Source: Desmodus rotundus
Lineage: Eukaryota; Chordata; Mammalia; Chiroptera; Phyllostomidae
NCBI RefSeq assembly: GCF_022682495.2
Contig: NC_071399.1
Location: 52,940,873 to 53,004,872, forward strand
Reading direction: 5' to 3'
Length of the DNA stretch: 64,000 bases
In this document: piece by piece, positions 1-10,637 of the stretch
Layout of the letters: each line of letters starts with the position of its first letter
How positions within the stretch are numbered: position 1 is the stretch's first letter
Program-made: the position numbers and the translations under genes
The notes under the pieces: generated by a model
What the model saw: the letters and a program-made list of their open reading frames with translations, nothing else
What the model was told of the DNA's origin: nothing
Databases searched by the model: none

Positions 1-1149
1 AGAGGAAAACACTGGCAGGAAAATCTCAGACATTCCACGCAGCAACATCCTCACAGACATGTCCCCTAAAGCAAGGGGCATAAAGGAAAGAATAAACAAA
101 TGGGACCTCATCAAAATAAAGAGCTTCTGCATGGTGAAAGAAAACAGCACCAAATTAGAAAGAGAACCAACAGTATGGGAAACATATTTGCTAATGATAC
201 CTCAGACAAGGGCCTGATCTCCAAAATAGATAAGGAACTCACAGGACTCCACTCCAGGAAGACAAACAACCCAATTAAGAAATGGGCAAAGGACTTGAAC
301 AGACATTTCTCCAAGGAAGACATACAGAGGGCCCAGAGACATATGAAAAGATGCTCAGCATCACTAGCCATCAGAGAGATGCAAATTAAAACCACAATGA
401 GGTACCATCTCACACCAGTCAGAATGGCCAACATAAACAAATCCACAAACAAATGTTGGAAAGGATGTGGAGAAAAGGGAACCCTCGTGCACTGTTGGTG
501 GAAATGCAGACTGGTGAGGCCACTGTGGAAAACAGTATGGAATTTCCTCAGAAAACTAAAAATGGAACTCCCCTTTGACCCAGTAATTCCGCTGCTGGGA
601 TTATACCCTAAGAACACTGAAACACCAATCCAAAAGAATCTGTGCACCCCAATGTTCATAGCAGCACAATTTACAATAGCCAAGTACTGGAAGCAACCGA
701 AGTGCCCATCAGTAAACGAGTGGATCCAAAAACTATGGTATATTTACACAATGGAATTGTACGCAGCAGAGAGAAAGAAGGAGCTTATACCCTTTGCAAC
801 AGCATGGATGAAACTGGAGAGCATTATGCTAAGTGAAATAAGCCAGGAAGTGAGGGACAAATACCATATGATCTCACCTTTAACTGGAACATAAGCAATA
901 GAAGAAAAAAGCAAACAAATATAACCAGAGACATTGAAGTTAAGAACAATCTAACAATAGCCAGGGCGGGGGTGGGGGGTGGGGGCGGGGACAGTGGGTA
1001 GAGGGGATTACAGGAACTACTATAAAGGACACAGGGACAAAACCAAGGGGGAGGGTGGAGGTGGGGGAGGGAGGTGGGTTCAGCTGGGGTGGGTGGAGGG
1101 ATGGGGAGAAAAGGCATACAACTGTAATTGAATAACAATTAAAAAAAAT
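1..1149 (+). mobile_element. L1 retrotransposon, 3' end (ORF2 C-terminus and 3'UTR)
   Basis: The left edge of the window cuts this element. 100-894 encodes the last ~260 residues of L1 ORF2 up to its stop at 892-894. Typical pieces are [36 protein letters not shown] and a [14 protein letters not shown] zinc knuckle. One frameshift near 170 shows in the change of frame before [11 protein letters not shown]. The 3'UTR (895-1138) has a strongly G-rich tract, and the element ends in a short A-rich tail at 1139-1149. It is dead and 5' incomplete in this window. Confidence 0.9.
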
Positions 1150-2378
1150 ATATTAGCAATACCATTGAAACTGTGAGAATCTGATTCCATGCCCAGGTGT
1201 CCTTATAGTGAATTTATCATTCTCTTGCATTTTTGTTTTTTTCAACCACTGTTTTATTACATATGTATATATTTCTAATGAATTCAATTTGCTAGTTTAT
1301 TGAGTTTTATCAAAATAGTTTCAAATGTGATTCATTCTGAGATTTTATTTTTGCCCTTAATATTATGCCTTTTAATAGTTAAACATTTTGTTGAAAGTAG
1401 TGGAAGTTCATTTTTTGTCACTATATAATATTCCTTGTGTGTCTTTTATCCATCTCCTGTCTCCAGTTTTATTCTGTACAACACTGCTATGAGAATTCTA
1501 TATGTTACCTGATGTACAAGGTCAAGAGTTTTTCTTATGTATGTAGGAATGCACTTGCTTGGTCACTGGGTCATTTACAAATGAGTAAACAAAAATTAAT
1601 TGTAATAACTCAACTATTTTAGAAAATGTTTAGGTAGAAGATGAGCACATAGATTGGTGACTTAAAGTAGACTTATAAGGGCATTTTATGGAGCAGTTTT
1701 CTATTTCCCAAAGAGTTGGTGTAGATGAATAGACAAATTCTAAAGAAGGCATTTAAGTCTTCATTAAACTTTTTAATTGTGAAGTGTTGTCAGGTTGATC
1801 TTCGAACTCTTTCGTGACCTCACTGTGTAATTAAAGTTTTAAACGTATGGAATATTCAATAAATATAAATATATATATATATATATATATCTGTATGTTT
1901 GTGTGTTTATGGATAAAATGCAAAAGTCTTACAATGCATTGCCAACTTGAGTTATAATATAGTTTTATTACATTTTTAAAGACTACAATAATCATTGGGA
2001 TGATTTGATCATATCCCTTTTTAGAACAAAAGGGTTGGACTCTAAAACTGTGAGTGAGTAATGATACTATTCCTCATATTACACTTGAAAATCACTTCAT
2101 TCCTTTAGCAACACATAGGTGATTGTTCAAATGCTCTTATAAGCTTTTAAGTGTAATGTGACTCTTTGTGATATTATAAACGTTGTCCTATTTTAATATT
2201 GATAATGATGACTTTATTGTAAAACTGAAAATCCACCAGGTGTATGTATCAATATATGTATATATAACTGTGTGTATGCATTTTAATATAATACATAATT
2301 TTTATTGATTACTTGGAGGTTTATACTATCTGAAGTAGTCTGATTTGCATTTGATTTCATCTTTTTTCTCCCTTAAAG
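1150..2378. other. Intron, AT-rich, little recognised
   Basis: This is VWA8 intron sequence upstream of exon a. 1430-1600 resembles a very old antisense L1 3' region, with low confidence. A short (AT)n tract lies at 1866-1890. No gene is seen. Confidence 0.5.
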
Positions 2379-2509
2379 TTTCAGACTCTCCGGCTCAATC
2401 TGTAGTTCAGCATCTAAGATGGATAATGCAGAAGGATCTTCTTGGGCAGGATGTCTTTCTAATAGGACCTCCTGGGCCCCTTCGACGCTCTATTGCTATG
2501 CAGTACCTG
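2379..2509 (+). CDS. VWA8: VWA8 exon a (degenerate P-loop of AAA module 1)
   Basis: A 131-bp coding exon that enters with two bases of a split Ile codon and then encodes 43 residues beginning SDSPAQSVVQHLRW. It carries GPPGPLRRS, which sits where the Walker A motif of the first AAA+ module should be but lacks the usual G-K-S/T, so this site may not hydrolyse ATP. The human protein is the same here, so this is a family trait rather than decay. The donor is CTG|gtaagc. The acceptor is ambiguous: AAAG (ending 2378) keeps the human-like Ile-Ser-Asp, while TTTCAG six bases later (ending 2384) would remove two residues in frame. The upstream choice was made by homology. Confidence 0.93.
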
Positions 2510-3694
2510 GTAAGCAGTCAATTCTTGTGCATTCCTAAGGGTCTTAACATTGACAAGTTATGTTGGAAAATAAGTTAAAATTTAGAATTTATAAAAATAT
2601 CAGGATTAGTTATTACTTAAAAAAATGTTAATGTTAAAGAATGATTTGTTTATAAAGAATTTGGAGTAAGTTATTTGGGAAATAAATGTATTGCTATTAA
2701 TAGCTTTAGCAAATTTCTGCTATAACTAGAAAGTCCTCCATTTCCTTTCCAAGTGGAAATGAAATATAAATTCAGTAAACAAGTAGCAAATAGAATCAGC
2801 AATTCTGAAATTATAAAACCACACTTAGTTTCATACTACTTAGGGAAAATTCTTTTATCTCAGATCTACATTTTAAAAGGCCTAATAATTCTCTTGACTT
2901 TTTGATATTACATGGTCTTTAAAGAGAGCCTAAGGTTTGTAGAATATCTGTTATGTGTGACACTGTCTCTTTTTTTCTTTAACTAGATGAGAAAATAAGA
3001 TAGATGAGTGAATTATTCATTAAATAACTCACTGAAGCTGTATTCAGCTAGTTAATGATGGAGCTAGACTTCAAATCTTATTGTTTCCTTTTTCTGACAT
3101 GTTAGCCTTTTAAATGTTTGCTGTTCTGTGAGTACCTGGAGTGGACTGAAGTATTCAATTCTCAACCTAAATTTAAAAACTTACAAGATATTTTTCTACT
3201 TTGTCATCCTTAATAGGCATTGCTCTAGAGATTGAGGAAGAATGCTCTCAAATAAAGTTGTTTTGTTCTGAAGATACTTTTTAGGATGAAGACAAAAACC
3301 TTGTTTGTTTTGCTTGATATTAAATAATTGATTTCTATGCTATTGAAACATACTTTGTGTACACTTTCATGTCACTATTGAATTTATTTTGGTACTCACA
3401 AAATCATGTAGCCCAGGAGTGATAACATGATGAATAAATCGGAACTTACCTACCTCTAGTCTATACATTTCATATATTTTGTTCCTTTACATTAATATTA
3501 TGGAGCATCAATATAATATATTTTTGCTCATTCAACTTTTTCTTTATACTACAGTAAATTATTTTGTTTTCTTTGTTTAGTGGAAATGTATTGTATGCTG
3601 CCTTCAGTTGGAGAACGTCATTGTTTTTAATTCAACATTGTAAAATCAAGGATAATGTTGAAAACTTTTTGTTCATAGATAATTACGAGAGATG
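2510..3694. other. Intron, nothing recognised
   Basis: AT-rich intron sequence between exon a and the half-L1-like elements. No ORF, repeat family or structured element could be recognised. Confidence 0.5.
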
Positions 3695-3708
3695 GATAAA
3701 TTATTATT
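3695..3708. repeat. Target-site duplication, left copy
   Basis: GATAAATTATTATT, the leftmost of three copies of one target site (others at 5567-5580 and 7347-7356) that bracket the two tandem half-L1-like insertions. Confidence 0.85.
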
Positions 3709-5566
3709 ATTATTTTTTAATATATTTATTGATTATGCTATTACAGTTGTCCCATTCCCCCCCAACTCCTCTCCATCCTGCCCACCCCCTCCCTCCCACA
3801 TTCCCCCCCTATAGTTCATGTCCATGGGTCATACTTATAAGTTCTTTGGCTTCTACATTTCCTACACTATTCTTACCCTCCCCCTGTCTATTTTCTACTT
3901 ACCATTTATGCTACTTATTCTCTGTACCTTCCCCCCCTCCCCCTCCCACTCCCCTATTGACAACCCTCCATGTGATCTCCATTTCTGTGGTTCTGTTCCT
4001 GTTCTAGTTGGTTGCATAGTTGCGTTTTGTTTTTGTTTTAGGTGTGGTCGTTAATAACTGTGAGTTTGCTGTCATTTTTACTGTTCCTATTTTTGATCTT
4101 CTTTTTGTTAGGTAACTCCCTTTAACATTTCATATAATAATGGCTTGGTGATGATGAACTCCTTGAACTTGACCTTATCTGAGAAGCACTTTATCTTCCC
4201 TTCCATTCTAAATGATAGCTTTGCTGGATACAGTAATCTTGGATGTAGGTCCTTGCGTTTAATCTTCGGTAATGTAATTATGATGTGCCTTGTTGTGTTC
4301 CTCCTTGGGTCTAGCTTCTTTGGGACTCTCTGTGCTTCCTGGACTTCCTGGAAGTCTGTTTCCTTTGCCAGATTAGGGAAGTTCTTCATTATTTGTTCAA
4401 ATAAGTTTTCAATGTTTTGTTCTTCCTCTTCTCCTTCTGGCACCCCTATAATTCGGATGTTGGAACGTTTCAAGATGTCCTGGAGGTTCCTAGGCCTCTC
4501 CTCATTTTTCCGAGTTCTTGTTTCTTCATTCTTTTCTGGTTGGATGTTTCTTTCTTCCTTCTGGTCCACACCATTGATTTCAGTCCCAGTTTCCTTCGCA
4601 TCACTATTGCTTCCCTGTACATTTTCCTTTGTTTCTCTTAGCATAGGCTTCATTTTTTCATCTACTTTTCGAACAGATTCAACCAAGTCTGTGAGCATAT
4701 TGATAACCAGTGCTTTGAACTGTGCATCCGATAGGTTGGCTATCTCTTCCTCTCTTAGTTGTATTTTTTCTGGAGCTTTGAAGTGTTCTGTCATTTGGGC
4801 CATTTTTTTTTTTTTTTTTCTTGGCATATCTGTTACTTTAAGGGGCGGAGCCTCAGGTGTTCACCGGGGCGGGGTAATGCTGGTTGCTGTGCTGTGACGC
4901 TGTACGTAGGGGAGGGGCCCAGAGGGAGCAATGGCGCCCCCTTCACTCTCTTCCGGATTTCAATCTTTCACTCCGATACCCACAATCAAACTGGGCCCCT
5001 CTGGTGCTGGTTCCCGAGTGGGTCGGCTTGTGCACACTCTAGGCCCCTGTGGGTCTCTCCAGCAACCTCTCCCGTGAGGCTAGGAGTCTCTCCTGCTGCC
5101 GCCCCAACCCCCACGGTCGTTTTCAGTCAGAGGTTTGAGGCTTTATTTCCCCGAACTGGAGCTCTCGGTTGAGCAATCTGCTTCGCTCCCCGCTCCCTGC
5201 CGTTCCTCCGGTTTATCTATGTGTGAATGTGGGGCCGCAGGGTGCTACCCACTGCTCAGCCTGCCCCGCTCTCCACCACTCTGAGTCCGGCCCTCTTGGT
5301 TTATCTGTGTGAATGTGGGGCCACAGGGTCTGCTAGTGCTCTGACTGCCTGCCCCGTTTGTTCCCACACTCTGCCAGTCTCGGTCCTGCCACAGCCACGG
5401 GAGTCCTCTCCACCCCAGTGCCCGTCTCCGCCCCTCCTACCGGTCTAGATGAATGTTTATTTTTTATTTCCTTGGTGTCGGACCCCCTTGCCGTTAGATT
5501 CTCTGTCAGTTCTGGTTGTGCGAGGAGGCGCAGTGTGTCTACCTACGCCGCCATCTTGGTTCTCTC
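3709..5566 (-). mobile_element. Half-L1-like (ORF1-only) retroposon, copy 1
   Basis: Read on the minus strand, this element has a GC-rich 5'UTR (about 5566 to 4830), an L1 ORF1-like frame and a ~400-bp 3'UTR ending in A-rich sequence, with no ORF2. Two copies of GATAAATTATTATT flank it (3695-3708 and 5567-5580), so it is a complete insertion. The layout matches the HAL1 class, which needs L1 enzymes in trans. It is the least decayed of the copies here. Family assignment is by structure and by eye. Confidence 0.8.
4108..4827 (-). CDS. ORF1-like protein of half-L1-like copy 1
   Basis: A 239-residue open frame with a true ATG, encoding an L1 ORF1p relative (an RNA-binding chaperone that forms trimers in L1 particles). 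The N-terminal third is charged and likely coiled coil. IRIIGVPEGEEEEQNIENLF and FQEVQEAQRVPKKLDPRRNT belong to the central RRM region, and LLYPAKLSFRMEGKI to the C-terminal domain. Compared with copy 2, about 55 codons between PKIKRK and DLHPRLL are missing in frame, so the C-terminal domain is probably not functional. The frame ends directly at the 3'UTR. Confidence 0.75.
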   Translation of the reverse strand: MPRKKKKKMAQMTEHFKAPEKIQLREEEIANLSDAQFKALVINMLTDLVESVRKVDEKMKPMLRETKENVQGSNSDAKETGTEINGVDQKEERNIQPEKNEETRTRKNEERPRNLQDILKRSNIRIIGVPEGEEEEQNIENLFEQIMKNFPNLAKETDFQEVQEAQRVPKKLDPRRNTTRHIIITLPKIKRKDLHPRLLYPAKLSFRMEGKIKCFSDKVKFKEFIITKPLLYEMLKGVT

Positions 5567-5580
5567 GATAAATTATTATT
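5567..5580. repeat. Target-site duplication, shared middle copy
   Basis: GATAAATTATTATT lies between the two half-L1-like elements and serves as the right TSD of copy 1 and the left TSD of copy 2. Confidence 0.85.
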
Positions 5581-7346
5581 TTTAAAGTATGTTTTATTGA
5601 TTATGCTAATACAGTTTTCCCAATTTTCCCCCCTTTATCCCTTCTCAGTCCTGTATCACCCAACTCTCCAGCATTCCCCCCGCCTTAGTTCATATCTATG
5701 GGTTGTACATATAAGTTCTTTGAGTTCTCTGTTTCCTATACCATTCTAACCTCTCCCCATCTATTTTATGTATACCATTATGCTTCTTTTCCCTGTACCT
5801 TCCCCCACTCCCTCCCTTCCCCCTCCCCCTGAAACTCTCCATATGATGTCCATTTCTCTGATTCTGTTCCTGTTCTAGTTGTTTGCTCAGTTTTTGTTTT
5901 TCTTTTTTTTAAGGTTCATTTGTTGATAGTTGTGAGTTTGTTGTCATTTTACTGTTCACAGTTTTTGATCTTCTTTTTCTTAGATTAGTCCCTTTAACAT
6001 TTCATATAATAAAGGCTTGGTGATGATGAACTCCTTGAACTTGACCTTATCTGAGAAGCACTTTATCTGCCCTTCCATTATAAACGATATTGCTGGATAG
6101 AGTAATCTTGGATGTAGGTCCTTTCCTTTCATGTCTTGGAATACTTCCCAACCCCTTCTTGCCTACAGTGTCTCTTTTGGGAAATCAGCTGACAGTCTTA
6201 TGGGCACTCCTTTGTAGGCAACCCTCTCCTTTTCTCTTGTTGATTTTAAGATTCTCTCCTTATATTTAATCTTGGGTAACTTAATGATGATGTGCCTTGG
6301 TGTATTCCTCTTTGGGCCGACTTCTTTGGGCCTCTCTGGGCTTCCTGGACTTTCTGGAAGTCTATTTCCTTTGCTAAATTGGGGAAGTTTCCTTCATTAT
6401 TTTTTCAAATAATTTTTCAATTTTTGCTCTTGTTCTTCTATAATTAGAGGCACCCCTATAATTAGGATATTGGAATATTTAAAGTTGTCCCAAAGGTTCC
6501 TAAGCCTCTGTTCATTTTTTTTTTTTTTTGAATTCTTGTTTGTTCATTCTGTTCTGGTTGGATGTTTATTTCTTCCTTTTGTTTCAAATTGTTGATTTGA
6601 GTCCTGGTTTCCTTCCTGTCACTGTTGGTTTCCTGAATATTTTGCTTTATTTCACTTTGGGTATCCTTCATTTGCTGTTTCATTTTGTGACCAAGCTCAG
6701 TCAGTTCTGTGAGCATTTTGATTACCAGGGCTTTAAATTTTCCATCAGATAGGTTGGCTATCTCCTCATTGTTTAGCTGTCTTTCTGGAGTTTTGCTTTG
6801 TCTTTTTATTTGGGCGATATTTCTTTGTCTTGGTGCACCTGTTAAGTTGTAAGGTGGTGGGGCCTTAGGTATTCACCAGGGCAGGGCAGGCGCTGTCTCT
6901 GGGGGAGGGGTCAGAGAGGGAACAATGCAGCTTGCTTTCTCAGCACTAGCCCCACTTCCAATGAACTCTTGTGTGAGACTGGGAGTTTCTCCCACTGAGG
7001 CAACCCCAGCCGTAGTCCACAGTCAGCTCTGAGTCTGTTTCCCATTCAGCCAGCTCCGCTTGAATGGTCTGCCCCTTTGTCGTGGGACCTTTCAGTCCAC
7101 CCCCCCCCACCCCCCACACAGCCTGCTGTCTCGCCTCAGGTCTTCTCCACCCACCTGGCTGCCCTGCTCCTTCCTACAGGTGTGGTTGAATGTTTCTTTA
7201 ATTCCTTCATTGTCAGAGTTCTATGCAGTTTGATTTTCTAGAACTTCTAGTTGTTTATTGTTTTTATATTGGTTGTTATCCTCCTTTTGGTTGTGCGAGG
7301 AAGTGAAGGGTTTCTACCTATGCCTGCATCTTAGCTGTAACTCCCA
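5581..7346 (-). mobile_element. Half-L1-like (ORF1-only) retroposon, copy 2
   Basis: This has the same layout and orientation as copy 1: 5'UTR at the right end, a decayed ORF1 (about 6840 to 6000 on the minus strand, with frameshifts and stops), then a 3'UTR without ORF2. It keeps the part of the ORF1 C-terminal domain that copy 1 has lost (about 6130-6280), so it shows the ancestral structure better although it is more mutated. The right flank is GATAAATTAT at 7347-7356. It is probably the older insertion, with copy 1 landing in its target duplication. Confidence 0.78.
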
Positions 7347-7356
7347 GATAAATTAT
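7347..7356. repeat. Target-site duplication, right copy
   Basis: GATAAATTAT, the third copy of the target site used by the tandem half-L1-like pair. Confidence 0.8.
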
Positions 7357-7903
7357 ATATATTCCAAAAGAACTTAATGCTAGATGGTTTCCCCTTCAAA
7401 TCCTATGTGATTTTTGAGGGTAAAATAATTATTTCCTCCTCCTCATCTTCTCTTTCCTCTTCCTCTTTTTACCCCCTTTCCTCCTCTTCTCCTACCTGAA
7501 TAGCCATGTGTACGTCTCTCTCTTCTGTTGACTTGACTGTTGGTATTTACCTTATTTTCATACTTGGTAAAGTATACAGTTGGTAAGCATTGGTTAATGA
7601 AATTAATTTAAATCACTCTTAAAAAATGATGGATATTAGTTGCAGAAACGTCTATCTTTTGGGGTAAAACCAAGTAGCCAAATTATTACTCATGATATTT
7701 GAAAAGAATTCTATAGGTGACATTAAGATTTATTAGATCTAATTTTGATTATTATAGTAAATAATTACTAAGTGGTGAATAATGGGGTGCAGTAAAAGTA
7801 GAACTCTACATGTTTTGATTAATGCTCAAGTTATTGCCTTTTTCTCCGAGCTGAAATTTAAAAGGCTTAATCCAGAATTATATTTAAATTATATTATATT
7901 ATA
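7357..7903. other. Intron, nothing recognised
   Basis: Intron between the half-L1-like pair and the hairpin before exon b. A TCC-rich pyrimidine stretch lies at 7434-7495; otherwise it is plain AT-rich sequence. Confidence 0.5.
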
Positions 7904-7945
7904 TTTGGACTGACAATGCTGGGACAGTAGCATTGTCAGTCCAAA
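7904..7945. repeat. Perfect 17-bp stem, 8-nt loop hairpin
   Basis: TTTGGACTGACAATGCT at 7904-7920 and its exact reverse complement at 7929-7945 are separated by GGGACAGT. It ends 56 bases before the acceptor of VWA8 exon b, close to where a branch point would lie. It matches no repeat I recognise. Confidence 0.9.
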
Positions 7946-8001
7946 GCACATGGTGGGAATTTGATTTTTATTTTGGAACAATTTCACTTTCTGCCCTACA
8001 G

Positions 8002-8112
8002 GAGCTGACCAAACGGGAAGTTGAATACATTGCTTTGTCAAGGGACACCACAGAAACCGATCTCAAACAGCGTCGAGAGATCTGCTCAGGCACAGCCTTT
8101 TACATTGATCAG
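8002..8112 (+). CDS. VWA8: VWA8 exon b
   Basis: A 111-bp, phase 0-0 exon encoding 37 residues from ELTKREVEYIALSRDTTETD to GTAFYIDQ, part of the first AAA+ module between the P-loop and the Walker B region. The acceptor is a good pyrimidine tract ending CCCTACAG. The donor is CAG|GCAAGT, a GC donor otherwise matching the consensus perfectly. No GT donor nearby would keep the frame into the next exon, so the intron is called GC-AG. A perfect 17-bp hairpin ends 56 bases upstream of the exon. Confidence 0.94.
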
Positions 8113-8859
8113 GCAAGTTCTTACGACGCTCTAACATGTGACTCTTTACTCCAGATCTAAATGGAACTGATTTTTAAAGTAGAAAGAGAGCAGCTCTTGT
8201 AGTAGTGAAAGATAGCTTTACAGTACTCTTTCTAGACAAATATGATTTGGATATTTTGAGTTTCTGTTCTTGGAAATGCCTTCTTGGTTTAGTACTAAAT
8301 AAGAGAAACCACAGATGAAATTAATAGTTCTAAAATGTTAGCTAAAGATCATTATTCTGTTTTCTTAATTTTCAATTACTTTCTACTACTTGCCTATAGA
8401 AACTTGATTTTTAAAAAAGGAACTAAAGAAATTTTAATATAGGAAATTCTCTAGCACATTTACTAAAGTATTCTCAATGTAAAGGTCAGGCAGGTAAAGG
8501 TGTATTAAATATAGTGAAATTAAATATATGCTTATTTATAACTAAACAGGAACTAAAGTTTTCTTGAGGGTGGGAGGTGGTTCTTAGGTATCAATTACCA
8601 ACTAAAATAATATTTTATGAATGTTATAATGAAGCTTGTTATACATTTTTCAAATTATTGCTTAAAATATTAAATATGGTTCTTATTAAATATTAAAGAT
8701 ACCTTTTTTATCTAGGTATACCTAACAAAAGAGACTTTAAATGGGCAATTCATAGAAAAAACATTTTAAATGTCCAATGTATTTGTGACAAGATGCTTGA
8801 CTATTTTGTTTACAAGAATAAAAATTAAAACACTAGAGAGCTGCTGTTTTTCTTTTACC
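8113..8859. other. Start of GC-AG intron, nothing else recognised
   Basis: The intron begins gcaagt at 8113. The rest is AT-rich, with no recognised repeat or gene. Confidence 0.5.
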
Positions 8860-9510
8860 TCTCAGATTGGCAAAGATTAAAGAATTTTCTAGTATGCATT
8901 GTTTTTGAGGAAAAAGGGCTGATTAAAGAGCATTGCTGTTGATAAGGGCATAAATTGATTTAATTGAAAGAAAATTTAGCAGTATGTATCAAAAGAATAC
9001 ATTTTGACCTAGCATTTAGTTTCTAGCAATTTTTCTTCCAAATGTTATACACACAAGCATGCAAAGTTATATATACAAGGATGTTGGTTGCAGTATTATT
9101 TGATATCATATAAAAGTATAAGTGAAAACTGTAATGATGTACATGTAGGTGGTAAATAAAAAGTGGCAAGCAGAGTTCTCTGTAGCCTTTAAAAAGAATG
9201 AGGTGAATTTATATGTAGTGATAGGAAAGAAGTCCAGGATGTGAATGAAAAAAATTTAAGTTGTAAGACAGTGTATATAATATGATTCCGTTTATGATAA
9301 AAAGAAAAATATATGTATAAATGTTTGTGTATACATTGAACATTTCCAGAAGGAAACACAAGAATTGGTGAAGACAGCTTACCTCCGTGGAAATGTGATT
9401 GGGCATCTATGGTGGGGTGAAGAACAAACTTGCATAGTTCTTTAAATTTGAAGCTTTTTCATGAGCACACTATTACTTTATAATTAAAAATAGTATAATT
9501 GTAAAAAACC
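8860..9510 (+). mobile_element. Old L1 3' end, + strand
   Basis: Diverged L1 (L1M-type) ORF2 tail and 3'UTR. Segments resemble the usual order: a GATTGGCAAAGATTAAA start, an AAAAAGAATGAGG block, and a GAAGGAAACACAAGAA block before the end. No frame is open. Confidence 0.6.
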
Positions 9511-9871
9511 ACTGAGGGACAGAACTTTTGGGAACTAGGATATTCACGTGTCACATAGTTTACTTATTACAAAAGGAAAAATGCACTTCAAGTGGAGAGA
9601 AATGACAGTCACCACCTTGATAGTGATCAAACTTAGCATCATATAGTGGGAAAATCTGAGAAGTTTAGATTTCCAACAATTAAAAAGTAATCCTTTGTGG
9701 ATGAACCATACAGTACATTTTAAATAAGTCCATTTTATTCACATGTTGCCAAAGGTTCACTTTATAGATTATTTCTAATTACAAATGGGAAAAAATTTAC
9801 CTTTACAAGGCTTGTGTCCTTTCTGGACCCAAGGAGGATGAGAGTGAGGACATGAGATTTGAGTTGGGATA
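9511..9871. other. Intron, nothing recognised
   Basis: Sequence between the old L1 and the solo LTR. No gene or repeat family is recognised. Confidence 0.45.
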
Positions 9872-10637
9872 GTGAGGTGTGGGGGAGCTTTGTCCAGCAG
9901 AGTACCACCGGCTGTCATGGATGAGAATAAGTCTACCAGGATATGATCTGTTTGGGGAGGAAAGGTGGCTGATGCCATAAGCCAATGGACTTTTATTGGG
10001 TTCAATTTGCACAGGAATACAGGTAAAGCTCATCAATCATTGTCAGGTAGTAAGGATCAAACAATATGTCAGATAGCTAAAGGGATATAAAACTGGGAAA
10101 CAAAACTCATTTCATGGCTGGACCCTTATCAGAAAATTGAGGGCATTCAGTAGCAAAGCAGGTCTCACAGGATTTTATGCATTCTTTCTTAGGCCTGATT
10201 GCCCCAGGGTACCACCCATTCCTACCCAGGGCTGCACCGCCCTCCTGCATTGTTTCAGGCTTAAGTCAGGCAGGAGAAGTAAGGCAGCCAAGAGATTAGG
10301 AGACTTTTTGCAGACAGAATGAGGACTGAGGCTATGTCAAAGCTGAGGGGTGAGGGTCCATCACCCCCTTTCTCTATAGCCCCCCAAGTCCTTCCCTGAG
10401 GGCCCCTTCAAGACCATGTCTGTTTTAGGTCGTTCCTCCCTTGAGGAATCTTACCCATCATTGGCAAAGCAGTCATCCGCTGGAGCCAAGCAGGGTGAAG
10501 TACAGGGGGCAGAGGCGGTGCCCCTGCCAAGGAAGAAAAGCTTTGTCTTCTTAGTGGCTTATTGCCCCAAGGTCTCTTACTCAGCCATGGGGGTTTACAA
10601 CTTCTGAAACCAGGCAGGGCACTTCCCAACAGTGAGG
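9872..10637 (-). mobile_element. Solo LTR with 6-bp TSD, ERV class II-like
   Basis: The LTR body is 9878-10631, beginning TG and ending CA, with perfect 6-bp duplications GTGAGG at 9872-9877 and 10632-10637. A 6-bp TSD is typical of class II (betaretrovirus-like) endogenous retroviruses. TTTATT near 9990 is the reverse complement of a poly(A) signal, which gives minus orientation. The LTR at 50367-50934 aligns over several stretches, for example around AAGCTCATCAAT and GATCTG.TTGGGGAG. No internal proviral genes remain. Confidence 0.8.

Noticed and set aside
642..836. Small open frames overlapping the L1 tail
   Set aside because: These are alternative frames of L1 ORF2; no independent coding signal.
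4145..4897. 250-codon + strand open frame over the half-L1-like copy 1
   Set aside because: It is the antisense shadow of the ORF1-like frame on the minus strand; composition explains its length.
5227..5585. Pro/Ser-rich short frames in GC-rich DNA
   Set aside because: They lie in the half-L1 5'UTR and are a product of base composition.
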